NCBI GenBank assembly: GCA_963803845.1
Contig: CAWDNZ010000005.1
Coordinates: forward strand, 1,984,001-2,048,000
Reading direction: 5' to 3'
From: JABDIY01 sp963803845
GTDB taxonomy: Bacteria; Actinomycetota; Acidimicrobiia; Acidimicrobiales; SZUA-35
Length of the DNA: 64,000 nt
The notes beneath the pieces were generated by a model. The model was not told the origin of the DNA. It did no database searches and saw nothing but the letters and a program-made list of their open reading frames with translations. This document shows, in pieces, positions 36,487 to 51,330 of the stretch (position 1 is its first letter; every line of letters begins with the position of its first letter). The position numbers were made by a program, and so were the translations under genes.

Positions 36487-37349
36487 AGTTCTCGGACATC
36501 GTGGAATGGTCGAATGGTTGCGTAGTTGACAACGGGGCCGTCCCGACAAACGATGAAGGGACCCAGTTGACAGTGGCCGCACAAGGCGTTTCCGCACTGC
36601 ATGTTCCGTTCCATCGTGAACCAGATTCGATCCTCGGGTACCCCCAACTCAACAAGGCGAAGAGCGGAAAAGTGCATCATGACGTCGGGACCGCAGATGA
36701 ACGCCGTGGTGTCGGGCCAATCCAGTTCAACTCCGTCATCGGATTGGAGAAGGTCTGGAACCACACCCACTGCGCCGTCCCAGTCCTCATTTCCCTCGTC
36801 CACGATGAGCGCCACCTCCACGCCAGCGTTGCGCCAACGCTCCAGGTCGGCTTCGAAAATCAGCGACGCTGGATCCTTCGCACCGTACGCGACGGCCAGG
36901 CTGTCGAACTGGCCACCCTCATCAACAGCAGCTTGGATGAGAGCTCGCAACGGCGCAATGCCCAGGCCACCGCCGATCACGAGCAGTTGTGGAGTCGCCA
37001 CCGAGTCCAATGGCCACATGTTGCCAAACGGTCCGCGCACCGTGATCACGCCACCGACCGGCGTATCCACCAATGCCCCGCTGATCGGACCGGCCCGCCG
37101 GATCGTGTAGGCGTGATAGTCACGGTTGCTCACCGGCGAGCTGATCGAAATCGCTGCCTCGCCCACGCCGAAGGCCCCCAACATGCTCACCTGGGCCGGT
37201 GAAAACGAAGGTAGCGGCCCATCGACGGGCACCACATGGAGGGTTATCACTTCGGGAATCTCATCGATTTTTTCAATGACTCGATACGGCCGCGGGATAA
37301 GCAGGTCCGAACGACCAGCCGGCTCCAGGGTTGCAGTTGATGCATTCAT
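36483..37349 (-). CDS. hydrogenase FAD/NAD(P)-binding subunit
   Basis: Ferredoxin-NADP reductase-like diaphorase subunit of 288 aa. The FAD-binding barrel (residues 20-105) is followed by a NAD(P) domain with LLVIGGGLGIAPLRALI and FICGPDVMM. A C-terminal cysteine cluster, MQCGNALCGHCQLGPFIVC, binds a [2Fe-2S] centre. It moves electrons between the hydrogenase and NAD(P)H. It overlaps its neighbours on both sides by 4 nt. Confidence 0.9.
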   Translation of the reverse strand: MNASTATLEPAGRSDLLIPRPYRVIEKIDEIPEVITLHVVPVDGPLPSFSPAQVSMLGAFGVGEAAISISSPVSNRDYHAYTIRRAGPISGALVDTPVGGVITVRGPFGNMWPLDSVATPQLLVIGGGLGIAPLRALIQAAVDEGGQFDSLAVAYGAKDPASLIFEADLERWRNAGVEVALIVDEGNEDWDGAVGVVPDLLQSDDGVELDWPDTTAFICGPDVMMHFSALRLVELGVPEDRIWFTMERNMQCGNALCGHCQLGPFIVCRDGPVVNYATIRPFHDVREL

Positions 37350-38497
37350 GCAGGTTGTCCCTCATGTTCTGGTAGTTGGCCGGGGGCGGCTCGGAACTCG
37401 GCCAGCTCGTGGGTGAGATCGATTCCTACGGGACACCAGGTGATACACCGGCCACAGCCCACACATCCCGATTCATCGAACTGGTCAATCCAGCTGCCCA
37501 GCTTGTGGGTCAGCCACTGCCGATACCGGGACTTGACCGACGCTCGGTGCGGGCCCGGGCCCATGTGGGAGAACTCGAGACTGAAACAGGTGTCCCATGT
37601 TCGCCATCGGTCCGTATGTTCACCAGACAGATCGGTAACGTCCACCATGTCGGTACAAAAACAGGTGGGACAAGCGAGCGTGCAGTTCCCGCAGGTCAGA
37701 CAACGCTCGGCGATCTGGTCCCACTGTGGACTCTCCAGGTTGTCATAGAGCAGTTCCCGGATCCCGACGGTGTCTACGCGGCGGGTCATGCGAGCTACAG
37801 CTTCGGCGATGACCTGCCGTCCCTTTTCGCGGTCGGCATCGCTCGTTGCAGCCGAGGGCAGACTTTGGAGTACCGCCACCCCTGGTTGCGTCCCAGGTTC
37901 GGCGATGTAGCGAACGTCTGACCCGTCCACCAGTTCGGTAAGGGCGATGTCGTAACCCGGCCCCGCCTCGGGGCCGGTTCCCATCGATGGGCAAAAACAG
38001 GTTGCGGCTGGCTCGCCGCAGTTCACCACCACCAGGAAGGTGTTTTCTCTGTTGGCGCAGTAGACGGGATCGGGGTGGGGTCCCTGCATGAGGACTCGAT
38101 CCTGTTTGGCTATTGCCGCCAGCTCACAAGGCCGAACACCCAGGAAAGCACGGAGCGGTCTATCCGGCTCGGACATCGAAATCGTCAGCTCCCCCGAACT
38201 GTCCCGGGTCATGGACCAAACCTTCGTGCGGGCGGGATGCAAGAACTCCTTCCACGATTGCGGGCCAACCGCGTAGCCGAACCGGGCACCATCGTCTCGG
38301 GGAACAAGGCGGTAGCGGCCACCCTCCTGCTCATCGGCCCACCCGAGCGGTAAGTCCTCCACCGATCGAAGGAGGTCATGAGCGATAACTCCATTGTGAA
38401 CCTGAGGCCCATAGACCTCATAACCTCGAGCCAGGAGTTCTGACAAAAGCTCGCCAAGTCCGTTGAGATCGATGGTGACCGCAGTGGGAGTGTTCAT
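37346..38497 (-). CDS. hydrogenase iron-sulfur (HydB/beta-type) subunit
   Basis: A 383-aa protein with an N-terminal domain of about 220 residues (PSMGTGPEAGPGYD region, CFCP cysteines) and two C-terminal [4Fe-4S] motifs: CLTCGNCTLACPTCFC and CVGCGRCITWCPVGID. It is the typical first gene of group 3b operons. ATG 38497 is preferred; an upstream in-frame start at 38635 would read through the DosR-type boxes. The start lies 92 nt from the nearer box. Promoter region is shared with the divergent USP gene. Confidence 0.9.
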   Translation of the reverse strand: MNTPTAVTIDLNGLGELLSELLARGYEVYGPQVHNGVIAHDLLRSVEDLPLGWADEQEGGRYRLVPRDDGARFGYAVGPQSWKEFLHPARTKVWSMTRDSSGELTISMSEPDRPLRAFLGVRPCELAAIAKQDRVLMQGPHPDPVYCANRENTFLVVVNCGEPAATCFCPSMGTGPEAGPGYDIALTELVDGSDVRYIAEPGTQPGVAVLQSLPSAATSDADREKGRQVIAEAVARMTRRVDTVGIRELLYDNLESPQWDQIAERCLTCGNCTLACPTCFCTDMVDVTDLSGEHTDRWRTWDTCFSLEFSHMGPGPHRASVKSRYRQWLTHKLGSWIDQFDESGCVGCGRCITWCPVGIDLTHELAEFRAAPGQLPEHEGQPA

Positions 38498-38588
38498 TCT
38501 GCCTGCCGATTCGTAAGAGGATTCTGTCAGAAGGCCACTTCTACATGGCTTTGATTCACAGCGTTCACCCCTCGTTCCCAACGGTGCA

Positions 38589-38602
38589 GGGTCCAAAGTC
38601 CC
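38589..38602. promoter_or_regulatory. DosR-type box, first of a pair
   Basis: The core gggtccaaagtccc is a near-perfect palindrome. It lies between the hydrogenase operon (start 38497) and the USP gene (start 38677), with a second box 39 bp away. Confidence 0.8.
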
Positions 38603-38627
38603 CGTGGACGTATGGAGGGCCTCCGAA

Positions 38628-38641
38628 AGGACCAAGGACCC
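38628..38641. promoter_or_regulatory. DosR-type box, second of a pair
   Basis: The core aggaccaaggaccc ends 36 nt before the USP ATG at 38677, which lacks a Shine-Dalgarno. Paired boxes are common at DosR promoters in mycobacteria. Confidence 0.65.
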
Positions 38642-38676
38642 TACGTGGCGGCAAGGAATCGTGGTGTGCTGCGGCC

Positions 38677-39597
38677 ATGCGCCGGTTCAAGAACATCCTA
38701 TTCGTCCCCTCCAGCGGCAGCCGATCCGCCGACGCAGAGGATCAGGCGGTGGCCCTCGCCACGAATAACAAAGCGCGCCTGACGTTCTACGGAACGGTGC
38801 CGACGGTTCCACAACTCCAAGAGTTCGTTCGGCTGGGTAGCCCACCGCGTTCGGTCAGCGAATTACTGGCCAGCGAGCTCACGCAAACCCTTCAATTCTT
38901 GGCAAAGGAACGGGGCGCTACGCTGGGGATCGACGTTGCGGTTGACATCGGCGTCCCGTCAACGGAAATCGTCCGAAGGGTCGTAGAGAACGATCACGAC
39001 TTGGTCATCCTTGCCGCCGACCCATCCGAGGAAGGCGGAACACTAGCCCGGCGGATACTACGGAGTTGCCCGTGTCCGGTATGGGTGCTGCGCCCCTCCG
39101 CCGAAACCAATCGAGTGCTGGCCTCGGTGGACCCTGCCGGCGAACCAGAACTCAATCTGCGGATCGTTCAGCTCGCCCAGAGCCTCGCCACCAGCCACGG
39201 TGCCGAACTCCGTATCGTCCACGCCTGGCAATTCGCGGGTGAGGAGGCTCTGCTGAAGAGCGAACATGTGGAGTTAGACGCCAGGGAGTTGGCCGAAGCA
39301 GCAACCGCAGTGGAGGCTGCGCACCGGCAGCAACTCGATGACCTCCTGGATGCTGTGGGGCACGACCGCAGCCGAAATGTTCACTTCGTCAACGCCTCGC
39401 CGGTTGCGGCGATGGCCGGACTGATCGAGATGTACCGCATCGACGTACTCGCCATGGGCTCGGTCGGCCGCTCGGATAACGACGACGACTACGTTGGCAA
39501 CACCGCTGAGGTCATGTTCAGCAAAGTGCCCTGCTCGGTTCTGGTGGTGAAGCCCGACGGATTTGTGCCGCCGGCACAACGAACGAACAACGCTTAG
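38677..39597 (+). CDS. tandem-domain universal stress protein (UspE-like)
   Basis: A 306-aa protein with two USP-like halves (about 1-145 and 150-295). The first has ILFVPSSGSRSADAEDQA and ILAADPSEEGGTLARRIL; the second ends with LAMGSVGRSDNDDDYVGNTAEVMFSKVPCSVLVVKP. Neither half has a perfect ATP-binding G-2x-G-9x-GS loop. Upstream in-frame starts would run through both boxes. ATG 38677 is probably leaderless. The SulP gene follows after 19 bp and may be in the same transcript. Confidence 0.83.
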   Translation: MRRFKNILFVPSSGSRSADAEDQAVALATNNKARLTFYGTVPTVPQLQEFVRLGSPPRSVSELLASELTQTLQFLAKERGATLGIDVAVDIGVPSTEIVRRVVENDHDLVILAADPSEEGGTLARRILRSCPCPVWVLRPSAETNRVLASVDPAGEPELNLRIVQLAQSLATSHGAELRIVHAWQFAGEEALLKSEHVELDARELAEAATAVEAAHRQQLDDLLDAVGHDRSRNVHFVNASPVAAMAGLIEMYRIDVLAMGSVGRSDNDDDYVGNTAEVMFSKVPCSVLVVKPDGFVPPAQRTNNA

Positions 39598-39616
39598 CCC
39601 CTCTAGCGTTTCTCGA

Positions 39617-41287
39617 ATGACCGAACCGGCGCTCTCGCTCGCGCAGACGCTCCGAGAGCGGGACTACGAATCGGCGTGGCTGGGTCCCGACGTTCTGGCT
39701 GGTCTCACCGTTGCTGCCATGTTGGTCCCCCAGGCGATGGCCTATGCAGAGTTGGGGGGATTGCCGCCTGCGGCGGGCTTCCGGGCCGTGCTCCTGGCGC
39801 TCCCGATTTACGCCGTCCTGGGAACCAGTAGACACCTCGGCATCGGCCCCGAGCCTGGGACTGCGGTGCTGGCAGCCTTGGCCGTGGGTCCGCTGGCCGG
39901 TGGTGACATCAACCGGTACCTGACGCTCATGGCGGCTCTGGCAGGAATGGTGGGCGCGTTGGCCGTTCTCGGCTCCGTTCTCCGATTGGGTTTCGTTGCT
40001 GAACTCCTTTCCAAGCCGGTCTTGGTGGGATACATCACCGGCGTTGCGCTCACGCTTTTGTCCAGTCAGCTCCGCACGTTCACGGGCGTGGAGATCACCG
40101 CTGGTGACTTCTTTCCTCGATTTGTCGAGTTCTTTGGGAACATCGACCAGACCGACCTTGCGACACTGGCTGTTGGCAGTGGCACCCTGGCCGTCATCCT
40201 CGTGCTCCGGCGGAAGGCTCCAGCTCTGCCCGGAGCTCTCATCGGGCTCGCCGGATCGATCACCGCGGTGGCAATCTTCGATCTCGAGGTCGCCGTGGTC
40301 GGTGAGATCGATGCTGCCCTGCCGTCTTTCGCTCTCCCCGCACTCGAACGGTCCGATCTGAGAGACCTGTTGCCGGCAGCGGCCGGACTGCTACTGATCG
40401 CCTATACCGACAACATCCTGACCGCTCGCTCCATCGCCTCCAGCAAGGGGTATCGCATCGACGCCAACCGGGAACTTCTGGCCCTGGGCGCGGTGAATAC
40501 CGCCGCCGCTTTTGGCGGTGGCTTTCCGATGTCCTCGAGCGCGTCGCGTTCGGTGGTCCCTGCATCGCTGGGCAGTCGAACGCAGCTTTCGAGTCTGGTG
40601 TCATTCCTAGCGGTTGCAATCTTCCTTCTCGCCGGTCGGTCGCTGCTGGCCGAGATTCCCCAGGCGGGGCTGGCCGCGGTCGTTGTGGCGGCCGCTATCG
40701 CCATTATTGATATTGAAGGTTTCCGACGGCTTGCCGAGGTGAGTTGGTCCGAAACGGCGTTGGCCGCCACCACCTGCCTCGCAATCATTTCCACCGACCT
40801 ACTTCTCGGCGTTCTCGTGGCGTTGACGTTGTCTGTGGTCATGACCCTCCACCGTGTCGCCCGACCCCACGACGCAATTCTGGGCGAGGGCGAGGGCCTT
40901 GATGGCTGGATAGACATCGCTGACCGGAGGGCTACATCAGAACCGGGGCTGCTGGTCTATCGCTTTGATGCGCCATTGTTTTTCGCCAACGCTGAGTACT
41001 TCAGGGACCGACTGCGTCAATCGTTGGAGCGAAACCCGGGCGAGGAGCGTCATGTGATCCTTGACTTTGAAGGAATCGGGTCACTGGATTCGACCGCCGC
41101 CGACCATCTGGCGGAACTCTGCCAGGAACTCTCTGGCGAAGGGCTGGAGGTCGCCATCGCCCGAGCTAATGCTGAGGTGCTCAGCGTGATGACGCGCAGT
41201 GGACTGTTCACCCTTGTGAACAGCCCAAAGACGCATCCCACGATCAATTCCGCCGTTGCGGCATACAGGAAGCGACGGCCGGTCTGA
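39617..41287 (+). CDS. SulP-family anion transporter with STAS domain
   Basis: A 556-aa inner-membrane protein. The SulP signature lies in VLAGLTVAAMLVPQAMAYAE; about eleven hydrophobic segments follow to residue 410, then a cytoplasmic STAS domain (about 435-550, HVILDFEGIGSLDSTAADHL, with a Ser that is often phosphorylated). Substrates of the family include sulfate, bicarbonate and dicarboxylates; the sequence alone does not say which. Its position 19 bp behind a box-controlled USP gene suggests co-expression. Confidence 0.9.
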   Translation: MTEPALSLAQTLRERDYESAWLGPDVLAGLTVAAMLVPQAMAYAELGGLPPAAGFRAVLLALPIYAVLGTSRHLGIGPEPGTAVLAALAVGPLAGGDINRYLTLMAALAGMVGALAVLGSVLRLGFVAELLSKPVLVGYITGVALTLLSSQLRTFTGVEITAGDFFPRFVEFFGNIDQTDLATLAVGSGTLAVILVLRRKAPALPGALIGLAGSITAVAIFDLEVAVVGEIDAALPSFALPALERSDLRDLLPAAAGLLLIAYTDNILTARSIASSKGYRIDANRELLALGAVNTAAAFGGGFPMSSSASRSVVPASLGSRTQLSSLVSFLAVAIFLLAGRSLLAEIPQAGLAAVVVAAAIAIIDIEGFRRLAEVSWSETALAATTCLAIISTDLLLGVLVALTLSVVMTLHRVARPHDAILGEGEGLDGWIDIADRRATSEPGLLVYRFDAPLFFANAEYFRDRLRQSLERNPGEERHVILDFEGIGSLDSTAADHLAELCQELSGEGLEVAIARANAEVLSVMTRSGLFTLVNSPKTHPTINSAVAAYRKRRPV

Positions 41288-41320
41288 CCTGTGAGACTTT
41301 GGCGGTCGGACCGAGGATGG

Positions 41321-41761
41321 TTATTCCATGCGACGGCCGGTCATCTTGTTGGGAATGATCCGAACCCACCGGTCCTGATCCACCGAGTCGGCCCACAGTT
41401 GAAGGTTGAGTTCCTCGGCCTCCATGAAGGCCTCGTAGTCGATGATTTCCGAGGCCGTGCCGAGTACCAGGACGCTCCAACCCTTGCGTTCCCAGGCATC
41501 CCACTTGTCAACCTCGAACGCCACGGGCTTGTCCGCTGCGACCCCGTGAAGCTTCTGCCCCGTCCCGGTGCGGAAGATGATCTCGCCCTCGAAAAACCGA
41601 AAGGTCACTGGCAAGATGACGGGATGACCGGCGAAATTGAACCCGATCCGGCCAACAAGCGCTTCAGCAAGGAGTTGTTCGCATTCTTGGCGATCCAACT
41701 CCAGGATCGTCCGCCGATCGTCCGGCGTAGCGGACGAGTCGTCGGGTGTGATGGCGGTCAT
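41321..41761 (-). CDS. PNPOx-like flavin/F420-type small protein (paralogue 1)
   Basis: A 146-aa split-barrel protein of the pyridoxamine-phosphate-oxidase-like group (FMN- or F420-binding). Characteristic segments are LLAEALVGRIGFNFAGHPVILPV, FRTGTGQKLHGVA and VAFEVDKWD. ATG 41761 has ggaag 5 nt upstream; an alternative start at 41809 would be unsupported. Two paralogues with the same pattern are encoded at 44697 and 55262. It is divergent from the PPDK operon, and a DosR-type box lies 76 nt upstream of the start. Confidence 0.85.
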   Translation of the reverse strand: MTAITPDDSSATPDDRRTILELDRQECEQLLAEALVGRIGFNFAGHPVILPVTFRFFEGEIIFRTGTGQKLHGVAADKPVAFEVDKWDAWERKGWSVLVLGTASEIIDYEAFMEAEELNLQLWADSVDQDRWVRIIPNKMTGRRME

Positions 41762-41836
41762 CGCATTCTTCCTTTCGTCTCCGCGAGCTACGCGGCCCCT
41801 CGATGTCATGGTGTTCCGATCCGGCGGAAGGCTCTA

Positions 41837-41850
41837 GGGTCATAGGTCAC
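41837..41850. promoter_or_regulatory. DosR-type box upstream of PNPOx-like gene 1
   Basis: The core gggtcataggtcac matches at about 10 of 14. It is 76 nt from the minus-strand start at 41761, which has a Shine-Dalgarno, and 49 bp from the stronger box below. Confidence 0.5.
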
Positions 41851-41885
41851 TTGACACCAACCCCACCGCTACGCGGCTCGCCTGG

Positions 41886-41899
41886 GGGTCTTTGGACCC
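41886..41899. promoter_or_regulatory. DosR-type box upstream of PPDK operon
   Basis: The core gggtctttggaccc has perfect 5-bp arms with a 4-bp centre. It lies 72 nt before the PPDK ATG at 41971, which has the Shine-Dalgarno gaggag, implying a leader of about 36 nt. Confidence 0.78.
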
Positions 41900-41970
41900 T
41901 GTTGAGTCAACTGCAATTTCGTTGACCATTGACCTACGAACCGCTTTTTGAACCGAGGAGTTCTCGCGAC

Positions 41971-44696
<2,726 letters not shown>

Positions 44697-44700
<4 letters not shown>

Positions 44701-45099
44701 CCGGCACGAAGGCAAACGGCCTACGAGTTCTCGAGCGAGAGGAGTGCATCGACCTGCTGGAAACCACGCCGATCGGACGAATTGGCTTCATCTCCGACGA
44801 CGGGCCGCTGGTGCTCCCGGTTAACTACCATTGGCACGACGGTGGCATCGTTTTTCGGACCCATGCCGGCCAGAAACTGGAAGCGGCAGTCAACCAGGAG
44901 AAGGTGTGCTTCGAGGTTGACAGGTGGAGTTCTCATCCCCGTTCAGGAGCAAGCGTCGTGGTGATGGGCGTGGCACGCGAGGTGACCGACTGGGCCGAAA
45001 AGGAGATCCTTGAAAACATTGGACTCATCCCATGGACCAGGGATGCCTGGCGCCGGCTCTGGGTACGCATCGAGCCCACGGAGATCACAGGACGAGAAC

Positions 45100-45107
<8 letters not shown>
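44697..45107 (+). CDS. PNPOx-like flavin-binding small protein (paralogue 2)
   Basis: A 136-aa split-barrel protein of the same group as the genes at 41321 and 55262. Family segments are LLETTPIGRIGFISDDGPLVLPV, FRTHAGQKLEAAV and VCFEVDRW, followed by VVVMGVAREV. The ATG overlaps the PPDK stop (ATGA) and the PFOR start overlaps its end by 8 nt, so it is translationally coupled between two pyruvate enzymes. A redox or cofactor-linked role next to PFOR is inferred. Confidence 0.87.
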
Positions 45108-48701
<3,594 letters not shown>

Positions 48702-48705
<4 letters not shown>

Positions 48706-49706
48706 CCGACCTCAAAACCCAGTATCTGGGGCTCTTGCTCAAGAACCCGATCGTGGCGTCGGCGTCGCCGCTCACCGGAACGATCGCTGGGCTTATCTCG
48801 CTCGAAGAAGCAGGGGCCGCTGCGGTTGTGCTGCCCTCGCTGTTCGAAGAACAGGTGGAGCACGAGGCGCGAACCCTCGAAGAAGCCTTCGGAGGGCACC
48901 GAATCGTCGGGACGGAAATGCACGAGGGCTTCTTCCCGGCTCCAGCCGGTCAGAGTTCCATTACCCAGGACTACGTGGATCTGCTGGCAGCCGCCAAGCA
49001 GGAACTCTCAATACCGGTCTTTGCAAGCCTCAACGGCTACTCCGATGGAGGTTGGACCCACTTTGCCGCCCTACTGGAAGACGCAGGAGCCGATGGTATT
49101 GAACTGAACGTCTACCACATCGCTGCGGACCTCGATGCCACCAGCCTTGACGTGGAAGACCGCTACCTTCGGTTGGTTGAGCAAATTCGCAAGACGGTGG
49201 CGATTCCTCTCGCAGTGAAAGTAGGACCGTACTTCAGTTCACCTGGAAACATGGCTCGACGATTGGTTGCCGAAGGTGCTGAGTCGCTTGTCTTGTTCAA
49301 TCGCTTCTATCAACCGGATATCGACCTGGAAACACTCTCGGTTGTGCCCGCGCTCGAGTTGAGCTCGTCGGTGGAGATGCGTCTCGTACTGCGGTGGATG
49401 GCGATCCTGCGGGGCCGAATCGAGGCCGACCTGGCCGCCACAACCGGCGTCCACCACGCCGAAGACGTGGTCAAACTGATCCTCGCCGGAGCGGATGTGG
49501 CGATGATGACCTCCGCATTACTGCAGCGTGGGCCTCACCATCTCACCACCGTGCTCGAAGGAGTGCACCGCTGGTTCAATGAACGGGAGTATGTGTCGAG
49601 CGATCAGGCCCGAGGAAGCATGAGCCAGGAATCGGTCCCCGACCCAGCCGCATTTGAACGCGCAAACTACATGAAGACGCTTTCGGCGCTCAACCGCCAG
49701 CGCTGA
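48702..49706 (+). CDS. dihydroorotate dehydrogenase-like flavoprotein linked to PFOR
   Basis: A 334-aa TIM-barrel protein of the DHOD class 1 family. Motifs: the N-terminal YLGLLLKNPIVASASPLTGT, SLNGYSDGGW and IPLAVKVGPYFSSPGNMARR. Proteins of this type are commonly annotated DHOD-like and are found next to nifJ in many bacteria; a real role in pyrimidine synthesis is doubtful. It overlaps the PFOR gene by 4 nt (ATGA) and closes the PPDK-PNPOx-PFOR operon. Confidence 0.88.
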
Positions 49707-49720
49707 CCCAGTCCGTGCGC

Positions 49721-49734
49721 GGGACCGTCGTCCC
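49721..49734. promoter_or_regulatory. perfect DosR-type palindrome upstream of hibernation factor
   Basis: The core gggaccgtcgtccc has perfect GGGAC/GTCCC arms and is followed by gaa as in the mycobacterial consensus. It is 71 nt before the GTG at 49805, with TAAGAAT near the expected -10 position for a leader of about 30 nt. Confidence 0.85.
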
Positions 49735-49804
49735 GAACGGTGGACAAGTTCTCATTGAAGGTAAGAATGGACTACCACAGACCCCCAAACCCAAGGAGGC
49801 CCAA

Positions 49805-51223
49805 GTGCCCGATGGAAGAGTTATGCGGATCGATGCCGAGCGAGACTGCGTCTATGTCATACGGCGAGGACGAAGCTACGAGGCGCCGCTTTCCGAGGTC
49901 GAAACGGCAGCACGAGTTCCCAGCGCCCGCGTTCGGTTCAATCTCCGGCGATCCAACGGCGTGGAGAGCGCCGAGAACGTCACGCTTCGGGCTGGCACAC
50001 GGACCAACCGACGCCAACGGCGCTTTGGTGATCTGACCGGGGCGCGAAGCGCCGGCTCAAAGGTCAAGACTTCAGCTCAAAAAGAGTTCGGACTCGATGT
50101 CACCACCCAACCGTTTCGGGTGGTGCGGGCTTGGATCCAGGCGGTGAGTCAACGAGATCTCGACGCCGCCGCCTCGCTCTATCTCCCAAATGCGGTTGTC
50201 TACACCCCCCAGGGCGCAGTAGGCGGACGCGCCCGCATTCGGACGTTGCTCGATGAATCCTCATGGATCGGGCACGATCCCGACGACGTGGAGCTTCACG
50301 GCATGGATCAGTACGTTCAGGCGTATTGCCCCGACCACGAGGAACTGACCACGACGTTCATGATCATCGAGAGTGGCCAGATCGCCGAGCAGTGGTTAGG
50401 CCTCGTACCGGATTTCGACCACGATGAGACAGCAGCCCCGGCACTGCAGGTTCTACGGAAAGGTGATGTTGACGGGGCGGCGGTGGACTATGCCAACCAC
50501 CGACTGGAACATCTCGCCGACTCGCTCGGCCGCCCGATAGGGCTCGGGTTGGTGAAGCTCACCCAGGCCAGCAATCCCGCAGTCGAGAAGCCGGCGATGG
50601 CCGAGGCCAGCCTCGATGTGGACGGAACATTCGTTCGCGCCCATATCGCAGCCCGCACCATGACCGAAGCAATCGATCTGGTGATCGGTCGACTCAAAGC
50701 GAAGCTGGACCATCACAAGGACAACCGCAAGCATCGGAAAGGAAGTCCGGACCCAGACGAGTGGCGTCATGGCAACATGCCATCCACCAGCATGCCGTAT
50801 TTCGATCGGCCCCGGCAAGAACGGGAGGTCGTACGCCACAAGTCCTTCGCCCCCGACGAGATGACGGTGGAAGAGGCCGCCTGGGACATGACGCAGTTGG
50901 ACTACGACTTCTTCTTGTTTGTAGAGCTCACCACCGGGCTTGACTGCCTCCTCGAGCGGGACGACGATGGCTCCCCCCTCGTGATGCATGGACTGGTCGG
51001 CAATAACGACGGGGTTTCATCCGACGTCGTGGGGATCGATTTCAGCGACGAGGCCCCGCCGGCGCTCAGGCTCAGCGAAGCAATCGAGTTCCTTGATACG
51101 GCGGGTAGTCGATTCGTTTTCTTCGAAAACACCGCCACCGACCGCCGGAACGTGGTGTACCGACGATATGACGGACACTACGGTCTCATCACACCGCCTA
51201 CCAGCAACAACGACAACGAGTGA
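49805..51223 (+). CDS. multidomain ribosome-hibernation factor (HPF/RafH-like) with OB-fold-like and SnoaL-like N-terminal domains
   Basis: GTG 49805 follows a perfect aaggagg at 5 nt; 472 aa. Regions: a cold-shock-like OB-fold-like part (about 4-62, GRVMRIDAERDCVYVIRRG), a basic linker, a SnoaL-like domain (about 100-200, FRVVRAWIQAVSQRDLDAA), an S30AE-like domain (about 213-300, ending GTFVRAHIAARTMTEAID), then two copies of the HPF C-terminal domain (about 341-398 with VRHKSFAPDEMTVEEAAWDM, and 422-465 with NVVYRRYDGHYGLITP). Long HPF binds and dimerises 70S ribosomes; the DosR-controlled RafH does so in hypoxic mycobacteria. The extra N-terminal domains are unusual. Confidence 0.83.
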   Translation: MPDGRVMRIDAERDCVYVIRRGRSYEAPLSEVETAARVPSARVRFNLRRSNGVESAENVTLRAGTRTNRRQRRFGDLTGARSAGSKVKTSAQKEFGLDVTTQPFRVVRAWIQAVSQRDLDAAASLYLPNAVVYTPQGAVGGRARIRTLLDESSWIGHDPDDVELHGMDQYVQAYCPDHEELTTTFMIIESGQIAEQWLGLVPDFDHDETAAPALQVLRKGDVDGAAVDYANHRLEHLADSLGRPIGLGLVKLTQASNPAVEKPAMAEASLDVDGTFVRAHIAARTMTEAIDLVIGRLKAKLDHHKDNRKHRKGSPDPDEWRHGNMPSTSMPYFDRPRQEREVVRHKSFAPDEMTVEEAAWDMTQLDYDFFLFVELTTGLDCLLERDDDGSPLVMHGLVGNNDGVSSDVVGIDFSDEAPPALRLSEAIEFLDTAGSRFVFFENTATDRRNVVYRRYDGHYGLITPPTSNNDNE

Positions 51224-51254
51224 CCCAACCACAACATGGGCGGTCGGCTTACTA

Positions 51255-51268
51255 AGGACTTTCGTCCC
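51255..51268. promoter_or_regulatory. DosR-type box upstream of the DosR-like gene (autoregulation)
   Basis: The core aggactttcgtccc lies within taaggactttcgtcccta. A half-site gggac begins 20 bp further on (51275). The box ends 63 nt before the ATG at 51331, which has ggaag upstream. Position and tandem arrangement suggest autoregulation. Confidence 0.78.
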
Positions 51269-51330
51269 TAGTAAGGGACCAACAACTGCTCCCAAACTTG
51301 CGGACATGGGCCGCCGTGGGAAGACTTGAC

